From an uncultured Kordia sp. (GTDB lineage Bacteria; Bacteroidota; Bacteroidia; Flavobacteriales; Flavobacteriaceae), in the NCBI RefSeq assembly GCF_947489565.1, contig NZ_CANLEA010000013.1, positions 1-64,000 of the forward strand: a stretch of DNA of 64,000 nt. The letters are read 5' to 3'. Below the pieces are notes generated by a model. The model had not been told where the DNA came from, ran no database searches, and saw only the letters and a program-made list of their open reading frames with translations. Shown piece after piece: positions 34,574-43,336 of this stretch. Positions within the stretch are counted from its first letter, which is position 1. Each line of letters begins with the position of its first letter. Both the position numbers and the translations under genes were made by a program.

Positions 34574-36433
34574 ATGACGATATTAGGAATATCAGCATTT
34601 TACCACGATTCTGCAGCAGCAATTGTTCAAGATGGAAACATTCTAGCTGCAGCACAAGAAGAACGTTTTACACGTAAAAAACACGATCCTGCATTTCCAA
34701 CAAATGCAGTAAAATACTGTTTAGATTATGCAGGAAAAACGATTGACGAGCTTGATGCCGTAGTTTTTTATGACAAACCATTATTGAAGTTTGAACGTTT
34801 GCTAGAAACCTATTATGGTTTTTCGCCAAAAGGAGTAACTTCTTTCATTACCTCAATTCCGGTTTGGTTGAAAGAGAAAATGTTCTTAAAAAAGCTGATC
34901 AAGGATGAATTAAAAGAAGTACAACCATTCAACAAGAAAAAGCTAAAACTACTTTTTCCAGAACATCACTTGTCACACGCAGCAAGTGCTTTTTATCCTT
35001 CGCCTTATGAAAAAGCCGCAATTTTAACGCTTGATGGAGTAGGAGAATGGGCAACAGCTTCCATAAGTCTTGGAAATGGTAAAGACATTACGATGTTGAA
35101 AGAATTGCAATTTCCACATTCTGTCGGATTATTGTATTCAGCATTTACCTATTTCTTAGGATTCAAAGTAAACTCAGGAGAATACAAGCTCATGGGATTG
35201 GCACCGTATGGAAACCCAAGCTCAGAACGCGTACATAAATTCAAAGAAATCATCAAAACGAAACTCATCAAAATCAACGATGATGGTTCTATTTGGTTAG
35301 ATCAAAAATACTTTAACTATGCGGTAGGACTGCGCATGGTGTATGATAAAAAGTGGGAAGAATTATTTGGTTTCCCAAAAAGAACTTCCGAATCTGAATT
35401 TGAACAACACCATTCCGATTTAGGATTGGCAATTCAAGAAGTAACGGAAGAAATTATCATCAAACTCGCAAAACACGCCAAAGAAATTACAGGAGCAGAA
35501 TATCTGTGTATGGCTGGTGGAGTTGCCTTAAATTGTGTTGCGAATGGCAAATTGCAGAATGAAAATATCTTCAAAGAAATCTTCATTCAACCTGCAGCAG
35601 GAGACGCAGGCGGATCGTTAGGAGCTGCCTTAACAGCATATTATACTTACTTTGAACAAGAACGCAAAGTAGAACCAAACGATGCAATGCATGGCTCGTA
35701 TTTAGGACCTGAGTTCTCAGACTTAGATGTTGAAAAAATTAACAGAAAATACAATGCAAAAGCAACGCATTTTTCAGATTTTAACGATTTAACGAAAGAA
35801 GTTGCAAAATACATTTCAGAAGGAAATGCCATTGGTTGGATGCAAGGACGTATGGAATTTGGACCGCGTGCGTTAGGACGTAGAAGTATCTTAGGTGATG
35901 CGCGAAATCCAGAAATGCAGAAAAAACTCAACCTAAAAATAAAATACAGAGAATCGTTTCGACCATTTGCGCCGTCAGTGCTTTCGGAAGATGTAAACGA
36001 ATTCTTTGACTACAAAGGAATTTCACCATACATGTTATTGGTGCACAAAATACACCCAAAAATAAAACATGAAATTCCAGTAAACTATCACGAATTACCA
36101 ATTCGCGAAAAATTGTATGTACAACGTTCGTCATTGCCTGCAATTACGCATATTGATTTCTCAGGGAGAATTCAAACGGTACACAAAGAAACGAACTCAG
36201 AATATTGGGAACTCATCAACGAATTCAAGAAAATTACAGGAGTTGGTGTTGTGGTAAATACAAGTTTCAACGTTCGTGGAGAACCAATTGTATGTACGCC
36301 AAACGATGCGTATCGCTGTTTTATGCGAACGGAAATGGACTATTTGGTGATAGGAAATTATGTATACAAAAAAGAGGAACAACCAAGTTGGCAAGATGCT
36401 GACGATTGGAAAGAAGAATTTTTATTAGATTAG
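34574..36433 (+). CDS. NodU/CmcH-family O-carbamoyltransferase (SxtI-like)
   Basis: A 619-residue enzyme that moves the carbamoyl group of carbamoyl phosphate to a hydroxyl of a sugar or other small molecule through an adenylated intermediate. N-terminal Kae1-like part with GISAFYHDSAAAI and PEHHLSHAASAFYPSP (iron/ATP histidines), central GGVALNCVANG, and C-terminal part with MEFGPRALGRRSILGDARNP and FNVRGEPIVCTPNDA; all family signatures are intact. It is followed by SGNH, DUF5989 and SxtJ-like genes, an arrangement comparable to saxitoxin sxtI-L. Likely carbamoylates a sugar of the polysaccharide. Confidence 0.93.
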   Translation: MTILGISAFYHDSAAAIVQDGNILAAAQEERFTRKKHDPAFPTNAVKYCLDYAGKTIDELDAVVFYDKPLLKFERLLETYYGFSPKGVTSFITSIPVWLKEKMFLKKLIKDELKEVQPFNKKKLKLLFPEHHLSHAASAFYPSPYEKAAILTLDGVGEWATASISLGNGKDITMLKELQFPHSVGLLYSAFTYFLGFKVNSGEYKLMGLAPYGNPSSERVHKFKEIIKTKLIKINDDGSIWLDQKYFNYAVGLRMVYDKKWEELFGFPKRTSESEFEQHHSDLGLAIQEVTEEIIIKLAKHAKEITGAEYLCMAGGVALNCVANGKLQNENIFKEIFIQPAAGDAGGSLGAALTAYYTYFEQERKVEPNDAMHGSYLGPEFSDLDVEKINRKYNAKATHFSDFNDLTKEVAKYISEGNAIGWMQGRMEFGPRALGRRSILGDARNPEMQKKLNLKIKYRESFRPFAPSVLSEDVNEFFDYKGISPYMLLVHKIHPKIKHEIPVNYHELPIREKLYVQRSSLPAITHIDFSGRIQTVHKETNSEYWELINEFKKITGVGVVVNTSFNVRGEPIVCTPNDAYRCFMRTEMDYLVIGNYVYKKEEQPSWQDADDWKEEFLLD

Positions 36434-36438
36434 TACCT

Positions 36439-37581
36439 GTGTGGAAAACAATTAAATACAATCTTATCGTGCTATTGGTGCTCATTGTACTGATAGAAAT
36501 CATCTTGCAGTTTTTTCCGGTGCCAGATCCGTATGAAAATGCCAAGCAAAACATGTTTTTTCCGCCAATTGGAAATCAATATATCGAATCGCAATTTGAT
36601 CCAAATACAAAATTCGAATTTGCAACGGAAGAAGGTTTGTTAGGATTTGAAAACTATAAGGAAAAGACCAATTTCACAGTAAATAATGTTGGTTTTCGTG
36701 GCGATGAATTAAAAATACCAAAGCCAGACAATGAATATCGAATTTTCGCTATTGGCGGAAGTTCTACGGAAAGTCTCTATGTAGATGATGCAGATGTGTG
36801 GACGCAAGTATTGCAAAACAATTTAAACCGTGATAATTATAAAAACAAAACGGTAAAAGTCTACAATGCTGGGAAATCGGGCGATAATATTCAAGATCAC
36901 TTGGCGATGTTGTCACACAGAATCATTCACTTGCAACCCGATGAAGTCATTGTTTTTTGTGGAATCAACGATGTTACACGTTTAATGTTGGACGACAATC
37001 CGCTAAAATTCAACGTGACTGAAAAAGTGGATAAAAATGTTAGTTTCGGGAAAATGTTAGGTGTTTTTCTATATGAATTCCAAATTCCAAGACGTTTGTA
37101 TTACGCTTTCAAAAGTGAAGAAAATGCACTAGAAACGATTGAAATAGAATCAAATTACAAGAAAAAAGTAACAAAGACGCAAGCACGACCTGTTGAAAAT
37201 CAATTACCTACAACCGATTACGGGAATTATACAAATAAATTAAAAACCTTAATCGGGATTTGTCAGGCAAATGATATAAAGCTTATATTTGCCACGCAAG
37301 TAGTGACTTGGGATACGGAGGAAGAAGCCTTACAGAATTGGCATTGGATGACATCGCGTGGCGGCATTCGTTACAATGCAAAAATGCTACAACAAAAAGT
37401 AGATAGCATCAATGATATAACGGTAAATGAAAGTATGAGATTTTCAATTCCTGTATTCAAAACAGATTCTATTATTCCGAAGACAAGTACCTACTTATAT
37501 GACGATTGCCATTTTAATCCAGCAGGAAACAAAAAAATGGGAGACGAATTAGCAACATTTATAAAGACCTTAAATCAATAA
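36439..37581 (+). CDS. membrane-anchored SGNH/GDSL hydrolase-like protein
   Basis: From the GTG at 36439, five bases after the carbamoyltransferase stop, the product has 380 residues and begins MWKTIKYN followed by a membrane anchor (about 8-26); a TTG at 36406 is the other choice. SGNH blocks are visible: block I GGSSTES, block III CGINDV, and block V DDCHFNPAG with the Asp-His pair. Such proteins in polysaccharide clusters act as O-acetyl esterases or transferases. It is the counterpart of the SxtL-type protein next to carbamoyltransferases. Confidence 0.8.
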   Translation: MWKTIKYNLIVLLVLIVLIEIILQFFPVPDPYENAKQNMFFPPIGNQYIESQFDPNTKFEFATEEGLLGFENYKEKTNFTVNNVGFRGDELKIPKPDNEYRIFAIGGSSTESLYVDDADVWTQVLQNNLNRDNYKNKTVKVYNAGKSGDNIQDHLAMLSHRIIHLQPDEVIVFCGINDVTRLMLDDNPLKFNVTEKVDKNVSFGKMLGVFLYEFQIPRRLYYAFKSEENALETIEIESNYKKKVTKTQARPVENQLPTTDYGNYTNKLKTLIGICQANDIKLIFATQVVTWDTEEEALQNWHWMTSRGGIRYNAKMLQQKVDSINDITVNESMRFSIPVFKTDSIIPKTSTYLYDDCHFNPAGNKKMGDELATFIKTLNQ

Positions 37582-37585
37582 AAAT

Positions 37586-37735
37586 ATGGAGTTTTTAAAA
37601 GATCTATTCAGATTCTTAAAAGAGCGAAAAAAATTCTGGTTATTGCCAATGATCATTGTGTTATTACTATTAGGAGTTATCATCGTTATTGGTAGTAGTT
37701 CAGCAGTAGCACCATTTATCTATGCATTATTTTAG
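37586..37735 (+). CDS. DUF5989 micro-protein (SxtK-like)
   Basis: A 49-residue protein starting at ATG 37586, four bases after the SGNH stop, ending TAG at 37735. It has a basic amphipathic N-terminus (MEFLKDLFRFLKERKKFW), one membrane span (LLPMIIVLLLLGVIIVIG) and a conserved end SSAVAPFIYALF, typical of the DUF5989 family that accompanies carbamoyltransferases in polysaccharide and saxitoxin clusters. Three bases separate it from the SxtJ-like gene. Its role is unknown; a membrane anchor or partner for the carbamoyltransferase is conceivable. Confidence 0.85.
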   Translation: MEFLKDLFRFLKERKKFWLLPMIIVLLLLGVIIVIGSSSAVAPFIYALF

Positions 37736-37738
37736 ACT

Positions 37739-38113
37739 ATGAAAGAAAATAATTCAAAAGTTATCTTGGTGATGGTAATAGGCTTCTTGCTTATTGCAAC
37801 CTACCTTCATTGGAAAACTGAATATGCAACTGCAGCTAGAGTTTTATTCTTTATCGCTTTAGGAGCGGGTGTTTTATCTCTTTTCATTGAGAGTGCCATC
37901 GTATGGGTTTGGGGAAAATTTGCCTTAGGTTTAGGATGGATTAATACACGAATCCTCTTATCAGCCGTATTCTTTATATTTCTAACGCCATTTGCAATGT
38001 TATCAAGAATATTCTCGAAAAAAAGTGCGCTTAAATTAAAAAATGATTCTAAAACCACTTTTGTAGAACGTAATCATACCTACACAAAAAAAGATTTAGA
38101 AAATATTTGGTAA
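37739..38113 (+). CDS. SxtJ-family membrane protein
   Basis: A 124-residue protein with three membrane spans (about 8-24, 33-51, 66-90) and a basic C-terminal tail ending KKDLENIW. The LHWKTEYATAARVLFFIALG and WVWGKFALGLGWINTRILLS segments fit the SxtJ family of unknown function, found with carbamoyltransferases and DUF5989 proteins. It is three bases after the DUF5989 gene. Members probably act at the membrane together with the carbamoyltransferase, but no activity is established. Confidence 0.8.
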   Translation: MKENNSKVILVMVIGFLLIATYLHWKTEYATAARVLFFIALGAGVLSLFIESAIVWVWGKFALGLGWINTRILLSAVFFIFLTPFAMLSRIFSKKSALKLKNDSKTTFVERNHTYTKKDLENIW

Positions 38114-38130
38114 CCTAAAATTCAATCCAT

Positions 38131-38997
38131 TTGGACAAGCCCCAAAAACATATTTGGTTATTTGAAATATCTCCAAAAAGCAATCTTCTCGATTTCAAAT
38201 TCAAAGAAATTTGGCAATATCGCGACTTATTGATGCTTTTTGTACGCCGTGACGTTGTGACTTTATACAAGCAAACCGTATTAGGTCCGTTATGGTATTT
38301 AATTCAACCGTTGCTTACTTCGGTAATCTTCACCTTGGTTTTTAATGGAATTGCAGACATTCAAACAGGAACGGTCAATGCATTTTTATTTAACCTTGCG
38401 GGAATCACCATTTGGAATTACTTTGCAGAATGTCTCAAAGCGACTTCCGATACCTTCAAAAAAAATGAAAATATCTTCGGAAAAGTCTATTTTCCAAGAG
38501 TGATTATGCCATTATCAATTACGGTTTCTAACTTATTAAAGTTCGGAATTCAAGTATTGATATTTACAGCATTTTATATATTCTTTGCATCACAAGGAAA
38601 AGCAGGAGATCTTTCGCCATTCTTACTATTATTGCCTTTAATCGTACTAATTATGGGCTTATTAGGTTTAGGATTGGGAATGATTATTTCGTCAATGGTG
38701 ACAAAATACCGCGATTTAACATTTTTAGTACAATTCGGAATTCAACTGATGATGTACGTTTCTGCGGTGATGTATCCTATGGCAATTGTAACGCAAAAAT
38801 TACCTTCGTACGTTTCGTGGATCGTAGAATACAATCCGTTGGCACGTGTGATAGAATCATTTCGTTACATGGTGTTTCAAGAAGGAGAATTCTCATTACA
38901 ATATATATTCATCACTTTAGCAATTTCAGTCATCATATTTCTATTCGGTTTGATCATATTCAACAAAACAGAACGTAATTTCATAGATACGGTATAA
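38131..38997 (+). CDS. wzm: ABC-2 type polysaccharide export permease Wzm
   Basis: A 288-residue membrane protein of the ABC-2 family with six spans, the channel for lipid-linked polysaccharide at the inner membrane. The N-terminal YRDLLMLFVRRDVVTLYKQT segment and VLGPLWYLIQP are classic. The start is TTG at 38131; a stop codon lies in frame 15 bases earlier and no ATG precedes the conserved region. Its stop overlaps the Wzt start (TAATG), as is usual for this pair. Confidence 0.95.
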   Translation: MDKPQKHIWLFEISPKSNLLDFKFKEIWQYRDLLMLFVRRDVVTLYKQTVLGPLWYLIQPLLTSVIFTLVFNGIADIQTGTVNAFLFNLAGITIWNYFAECLKATSDTFKKNENIFGKVYFPRVIMPLSITVSNLLKFGIQVLIFTAFYIFFASQGKAGDLSPFLLLLPLIVLIMGLLGLGLGMIISSMVTKYRDLTFLVQFGIQLMMYVSAVMYPMAIVTQKLPSYVSWIVEYNPLARVIESFRYMVFQEGEFSLQYIFITLAISVIIFLFGLIIFNKTERNFIDTV

Positions 38998-40322
38998 TGC
39001 AGGAGAAAGATATCATATTACGTGTAGAAGGTCTATCCAAACAATATCGTTTAGGCGTTATTGGTACAGGAACTATCAGTCATGATTTGAACCGTTGGTG
39101 GCATAAAATTCGTGGAAAAGAAGATCCATATACGCGTATTGGCGAACGAAACAAACGAAATACGGTTGGAACTTCTAACTATGTTTGGGCAATCAAAGAC
39201 ATTAGTTTTGATGTGCGACAAGGTGAAGTGTTGGGAATTATTGGTAAAAACGGAGCAGGAAAGTCAACACTGTTAAAGATTCTTTCGAAAGTAACGATGC
39301 CGACACAAGGACTTATTCGCTCCAAAGGTAGAATTGCTTCTTTATTAGAAGTAGGAACCGGATTTCATCCAGAATTGACTGGAAAAGAAAATATCTTCCT
39401 AAATGGTGCTATTTTGGGAATGACCAAAGCAGAAATCAAATCAAAATTCGACGAAATTGTAGAATTTGCAGGAGTTCAACGCTATGTAGATACGCCTGTA
39501 AAACGCTATTCTTCGGGAATGAAAGTACGCTTGGCATTTGCCGTTGCAGCACATTTAGAACCTGAAATTTTAGTTGTAGATGAAGTATTGGCAGTTGGTG
39601 ATGCGGAATTTCAGAAAAAAGCCATTGGAAAAATGCAAGACATAGCCAAAGGTGAAGGAAGAACAGTTTTATTTGTAAGTCATGATATGGACGCCATTCA
39701 GAAATTAACGCAGCGTACGGTAGTGTTAGCTGATGGAGAAGTGATTTTTGATGGCGATACAGACAAAGCAATTCAAGCATACTTAAGTCAAGGATTAGAT
39801 ACGAAACCTTATCACGAATGGGAAAGCTTGGAAACCGCGCCAGGAAATGATTTTGGACGCTTAAAAAGTGCCGCAATTCGTGATGAAAAAGGCGAATTAT
39901 GCAATCGTTTTAGTGTGCGTGATGATATTTATGTGAATGTTGAATATTGGGATTTAAATACGGAATACAACAATACAGCAATCATTCATGTGATCAACGA
40001 ACGCGGTCAACGCTTATTTGCTTCCAATGAATTTAACGCACCAGATTGGCTCGATTTTCATGATAAAACCAAAGGAATTGTTACAGCAACCTGTAAAATT
40101 CCACGTCATTTCTTAGCGGAAGGACAATTTAGTTTATTAGTGGCAGTTGGAAACTACAATCCAGAAATCATTCACGCGATAGAAGATAACTTATTAAGTT
40201 TTGAAATCTTTGATGATACCACAGGTGATGGCGTACGCGGATCGTATGCAGGAAAATGGCCAGGAATTGTACGTCCAATGTTATCATGGAAAATAAAAAA
40301 AGAACCTCTAGACTCAAAATAA
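38997..40322 (+). CDS. wzt: ABC polysaccharide export ATPase Wzt with C-terminal carbohydrate-binding domain
   Basis: A 441-residue ATPase that powers the Wzm channel. An insertion with WWHKIRGKEDPYTRIG (about 25-45) precedes the core, common in Bacteroidota Wzt. Walker A is GKNGAGKSTL (near 85), signature RYSSGMKVRLAFA, Walker B EILVVDEVLAVGD, and H-loop VSHDMD. Residues about 265-430 form a Wzt_C-like beta-sandwich that in O9a/O12-type systems recognises the finished, capped chain. This suggests substrate-selective export of a modified polysaccharide. Confidence 0.95.
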   Translation: MQEKDIILRVEGLSKQYRLGVIGTGTISHDLNRWWHKIRGKEDPYTRIGERNKRNTVGTSNYVWAIKDISFDVRQGEVLGIIGKNGAGKSTLLKILSKVTMPTQGLIRSKGRIASLLEVGTGFHPELTGKENIFLNGAILGMTKAEIKSKFDEIVEFAGVQRYVDTPVKRYSSGMKVRLAFAVAAHLEPEILVVDEVLAVGDAEFQKKAIGKMQDIAKGEGRTVLFVSHDMDAIQKLTQRTVVLADGEVIFDGDTDKAIQAYLSQGLDTKPYHEWESLETAPGNDFGRLKSAAIRDEKGELCNRFSVRDDIYVNVEYWDLNTEYNNTAIIHVINERGQRLFASNEFNAPDWLDFHDKTKGIVTATCKIPRHFLAEGQFSLLVAVGNYNPEIIHAIEDNLLSFEIFDDTTGDGVRGSYAGKWPGIVRPMLSWKIKKEPLDSK

Positions 40323-40329
40323 CCCGAAC

Positions 40330-40977
40330 ATGAATCAAGCCTACATAAAACTTCGAAAAGACATCATTGCACTGATTGAAGGCGAAAATCTAAAAGTCTT
40401 AGATGTTGGTTGTTCCAATGGAATCAATGGAAAATGGTTGCTCGATCAAGGAATGGCAACTGAAGTCATTGGTGTAGAAACACACGAAGAATCGGTAGTC
40501 AATGCTAAAAAAAACATCACGAAAGTGATTGAAAAAAGTATTGAAGATGAAGCATTGTTGCAAAGTTTTAAAGACGAAGGTTTTGATTATATCATTTTGG
40601 GAGATGTTTTAGAACACTTAATTGATCCTTGGCATGTATTATCACAACTAGAAAAATCATTGAAACCTACAGGAAAAATGATCATTTCTTTGCCAAATGT
40701 ACAGCACATAGAAACCTTGAAACACTTGGTGTTCAAAGGGAAATTCCCGTACGAACCAAGCGGATTGTACGATAAAACACATATGCGTTGGTTTACGCTT
40801 AAAAACATCGAAGAACTCGTGGATCAAGCAGACATGAAAATTGAAGAATTGACGCGTGTCATGCGATACAGTGCATACAAAGGCGGATTTCCACTGATAC
40901 CGAGAATTTTCAAGAAATTAGGATTATTCAAAAACTATTTTACATTTCAGTACGTATTTCGCTGTGTAAAAAAATAA
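40330..40977 (+). CDS. class I SAM-dependent methyltransferase
   Basis: A 215-residue methyltransferase of the Methyltransf_23 type. Motif I LKVLDVGCSNGINGKW (near 22), motif II EVIGVETHEE and motif IV FDYIILGDVLEHLIDP are visible. The C-terminal part has the THMRWFTLKNIEELVDQAD segment of sugar or lipid-linked methyltransferases. It lies between Wzt and a glycosyltransferase, so it may methylate a sugar, possibly the chain end recognised by the Wzt C-terminal domain; that role is inferred. Confidence 0.87.
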   Translation: MNQAYIKLRKDIIALIEGENLKVLDVGCSNGINGKWLLDQGMATEVIGVETHEESVVNAKKNITKVIEKSIEDEALLQSFKDEGFDYIILGDVLEHLIDPWHVLSQLEKSLKPTGKMIISLPNVQHIETLKHLVFKGKFPYEPSGLYDKTHMRWFTLKNIEELVDQADMKIEELTRVMRYSAYKGGFPLIPRIFKKLGLFKNYFTFQYVFRCVKK

Positions 40978-40978
40978 C

Positions 40979-41836
40979 ATGTTGTTCTCTGCCATCATAT
41001 TGTCCAATACCAAAAGTCAGTCGATTTTCGACATGACGCTGCATTGTATTGAAAGTATGATAGCAGCAGAAAAAGAGAGTTCAGAAGTTCAATTTGAAGT
41101 GCTTTTGATAGAAAGTAACAAGCAAATTCAAAATTCTCCTTATCAATTTCCAGACTATGTAAAAGTGATCATTCCTACGGAAGATTTTAACTTTCATCAG
41201 TTTCTAAACATAGGAATCAAAGCTGCTACGGGCGATTTTGTTGGTTTATTCAATAACGATTTAATCTTTCAAAAGAATTGGTTTACGGAGATTCTAAAGG
41301 TAAAACAGTTGCATCCGAAAGTACAATCGTTTTGTCCGGTAGATTATGATTCTAAATTCACGCCGAAAAGCTTTTTTGAAGGGAAAGATTATCTTTTCGG
41401 ATATAAAGTAAGACGACATGTAGTAGGTTGGTGCATCATTGCAGAAAAAGCGATGTTTGATAAAACAGGCTTACTAGACGAGTGTTTTAGTTTTTTCTAT
41501 GCAGATGATGACTATAGTTTGATGCTTCAGAAATATGGTAAAAAACATGTGATTGTCTCAAAATCAGAAGTTTCACACCTAGAAAGTAAAGTTTCCAAAG
41601 AATTAGAGAAAAAGAAAAGTGCTTTTTTTGACGATGTAGAAATTCCCGAAAAGGACATTCCAAAATATATTTACACACCACAAAACCGTTGGATGCTGGA
41701 ACGTAAAAAGCTATTGCAAGGACACATCATTTTTCATAAAAAATGGGGAAGTCCGAAAAGGATAGCGATAAAATCGAAAATTGGACGTATTTTCATAAAA
41801 AACGGATTGGGTTTTTTGAATAAATATTTCATGTAG
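40979..41836 (+). CDS. family 2 glycosyltransferase
   Basis: A 285-residue GT-A fold glycosyltransferase. The FAIILSNT-like N-terminus (MLFSAIILSNTKSQ), the FNFHQFLNIGIKAATGDFVGLFNNDLIF segment (in two parts, with NND as the DxD equivalent near residue 99) and the acceptor-side FSFFYADDDYSLMLQKYG with a DDD acidic cluster are typical. The C-terminus is basic. Donor and acceptor sugars are not deducible. It follows the methyltransferase by one base. Confidence 0.85.
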   Translation: MLFSAIILSNTKSQSIFDMTLHCIESMIAAEKESSEVQFEVLLIESNKQIQNSPYQFPDYVKVIIPTEDFNFHQFLNIGIKAATGDFVGLFNNDLIFQKNWFTEILKVKQLHPKVQSFCPVDYDSKFTPKSFFEGKDYLFGYKVRRHVVGWCIIAEKAMFDKTGLLDECFSFFYADDDYSLMLQKYGKKHVIVSKSEVSHLESKVSKELEKKKSAFFDDVEIPEKDIPKYIYTPQNRWMLERKKLLQGHIIFHKKWGSPKRIAIKSKIGRIFIKNGLGFLNKYFM

Positions 41837-43051
41837 ATGAACGTACTTTTTCTAGTAAATAACACCAAAATCTCTCCAAATGCTAATGGCGGCGCATCTG
41901 TCTATTTCAGTCATTTGCAATTATTGGCGAAACTAAAGTACAAAGTTCATGTATTGCTAGTTGATTTCTCGGATAAACAAAAAGCAAAACTTTCGTCAGA
42001 AGTAAATTCAGCATATATTCAAGAAATACAAGGGTTTTATACTGAAATCAAACACTTTCAAGTCGCGCAAATTCACCCAAAAGGAATTGTGGATCGTATC
42101 AAAACGGCAATTTCTGCACCTGAAAAGTTTGAATATTTCTTTGTGAATTCAGCAAATGAGAAAATTCTAAAAGAATATATTTCACAAAATGACATCAATC
42201 TTGTTTGGACAGAATGGCGTTGGACAGCGATTTTGGCGAATTATTCAAATCTGAATGTTCCGATTGTGTATGCGCATCACGATTGGGAATTCAAATTAAG
42301 AAAACTAAAAAGTAAGCTTTCGTTCTTACAAAAATTCCACCTACAACAAAAGAAAAGAGTAGAGTTGGATCTAGTAAAAAGTGTATCAGCTTGTGTTTCC
42401 GCATCGTACACAGAAACGCAGGAAATCAAAGACTATGGAAATTCCAACGCATTATACATTCCGTTAACGTATCAACAAGTTGAGTTGACTAAAAGCGAAG
42501 TAAAAACGCCTTCCATAGTGCATTTAGGCGGTATGGGAACAACGGCAAATCGAATCGGATTGGAACGATTTTTAGAAGTCTGTTGGAATGATTTAAAAGA
42601 AAAATTACCAAACATAAAACTCAAAGTCATCGGAAATCTAAAATATGCTTCCGAATCTTTGAAAAAGCGCTTGGAAGACCATCAAATAGAATGTCTAGGT
42701 TTCGTAGAAGACTTAACAAAGGAACTAAAACCGTACGATATCCATATCATTCCATGGGAATACAACACGGGAACACGCACGCGAATTCCCTTAGTATTTA
42801 ATTATGCGCAGGTATTAGTATGTACCAAAGAAGCGGCAAGTTGTTATCCGGAAGTCATTCACGATCAAAATAGTATCTTAAGCAACGATTTACAGCACAT
42901 GACCACACAATTGGTGGATTTGTATAACAACACAGAAAAACGGATATTTATAGGCGATAATGCACGAAAAACGTTTGTGGAAAGCTTTACAGCTGAGAAG
43001 CAGTTGGAAAAGTTGAAGACGTTTTTGGAAGCTTTAAATGATAAATGTTGA
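41837..43051 (+). CDS. GT-B glycosyltransferase (GT4-like)
   Basis: A 404-residue GT-B fold protein. N-terminal domain begins MNVLFLVNNTKISPNANGGA, with the glycine-rich donor or acceptor loop, and AHHDWEFKLRKL in the interdomain area; C-terminal domain has HLGGMGTTANRIGLERFLE, LKVIGN and the EYNTGTRTRIPLVFNYA segment instead of the usual ExGFG-type motif. It abuts the preceding gene with no gap and ends the first block of the cluster; the next gene is 285 bases on, beyond a palindrome and the AAAC repeat. Confidence 0.85.
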   Translation: MNVLFLVNNTKISPNANGGASVYFSHLQLLAKLKYKVHVLLVDFSDKQKAKLSSEVNSAYIQEIQGFYTEIKHFQVAQIHPKGIVDRIKTAISAPEKFEYFFVNSANEKILKEYISQNDINLVWTEWRWTAILANYSNLNVPIVYAHHDWEFKLRKLKSKLSFLQKFHLQQKKRVELDLVKSVSACVSASYTETQEIKDYGNSNALYIPLTYQQVELTKSEVKTPSIVHLGGMGTTANRIGLERFLEVCWNDLKEKLPNIKLKVIGNLKYASESLKKRLEDHQIECLGFVEDLTKELKPYDIHIIPWEYNTGTRTRIPLVFNYAQVLVCTKEAASCYPEVIHDQNSILSNDLQHMTTQLVDLYNNTEKRIFIGDNARKTFVESFTAEKQLEKLKTFLEALNDKC

Positions 43052-43081
43052 ATGCTGAATTTTAAATTAATAAATAGCATA

Positions 43082-43220
43082 AACGTCAGTTCGAGTGATT
43101 TTACATTGAGTAAAACGAAATGAAAAATTGTATCGAGAATAGCTTTGAAATCAAAGAGTTTTTTATATCATAGCTGTTCTCGATACAAATTTGCTTTGCA
43201 AATTCACTCGAACTGACGTT
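43082..43220. repeat. nested palindromic element, copy A
   Basis: The outer arms AACGTCAGTTCGAGTG and CACTCGAACTGACGTT are perfect complements. Inside, TTGTATCGAGAA and TTCTCGATACAA form a second pair and AATTTGCTTTGCAAATT a small third palindrome. The whole could fold as a roughly 139-base cruciform or RNA hairpin. Near-identical copies lie at 46696-46829 and 55797-55922, and diverged half-copies at the left edge and at 26498-26557. It encodes nothing. Confidence 0.9.
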
Positions 43221-43227
43221 AAGAGTA

Positions 43228-43303
43228 AAACAAACAAACAAACAAACAAACAAACAAACAAACAAACAAACAAACAAACAAACAAACAAACAAACAAACA
43301 AAC
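43228..43303. repeat. (AAAC)19 tetranucleotide microsatellite
   Basis: Nineteen uninterrupted AAAC units, 76 bases, lie between palindrome copy A and the neuB start codon 34 bases further on. Such perfect tetranucleotide tracts are prone to slipped-strand changes in length. Being upstream of the start codon, length changes would alter promoter spacing or the 5' leader rather than reading frame. Shorter relatives follow the other two palindromes (around 46830-46850 and 55925-55990). Confidence 0.95.
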
Positions 43304-43336
43304 GAACAAAAACCCAACACCAAAGACCTAGAACCA

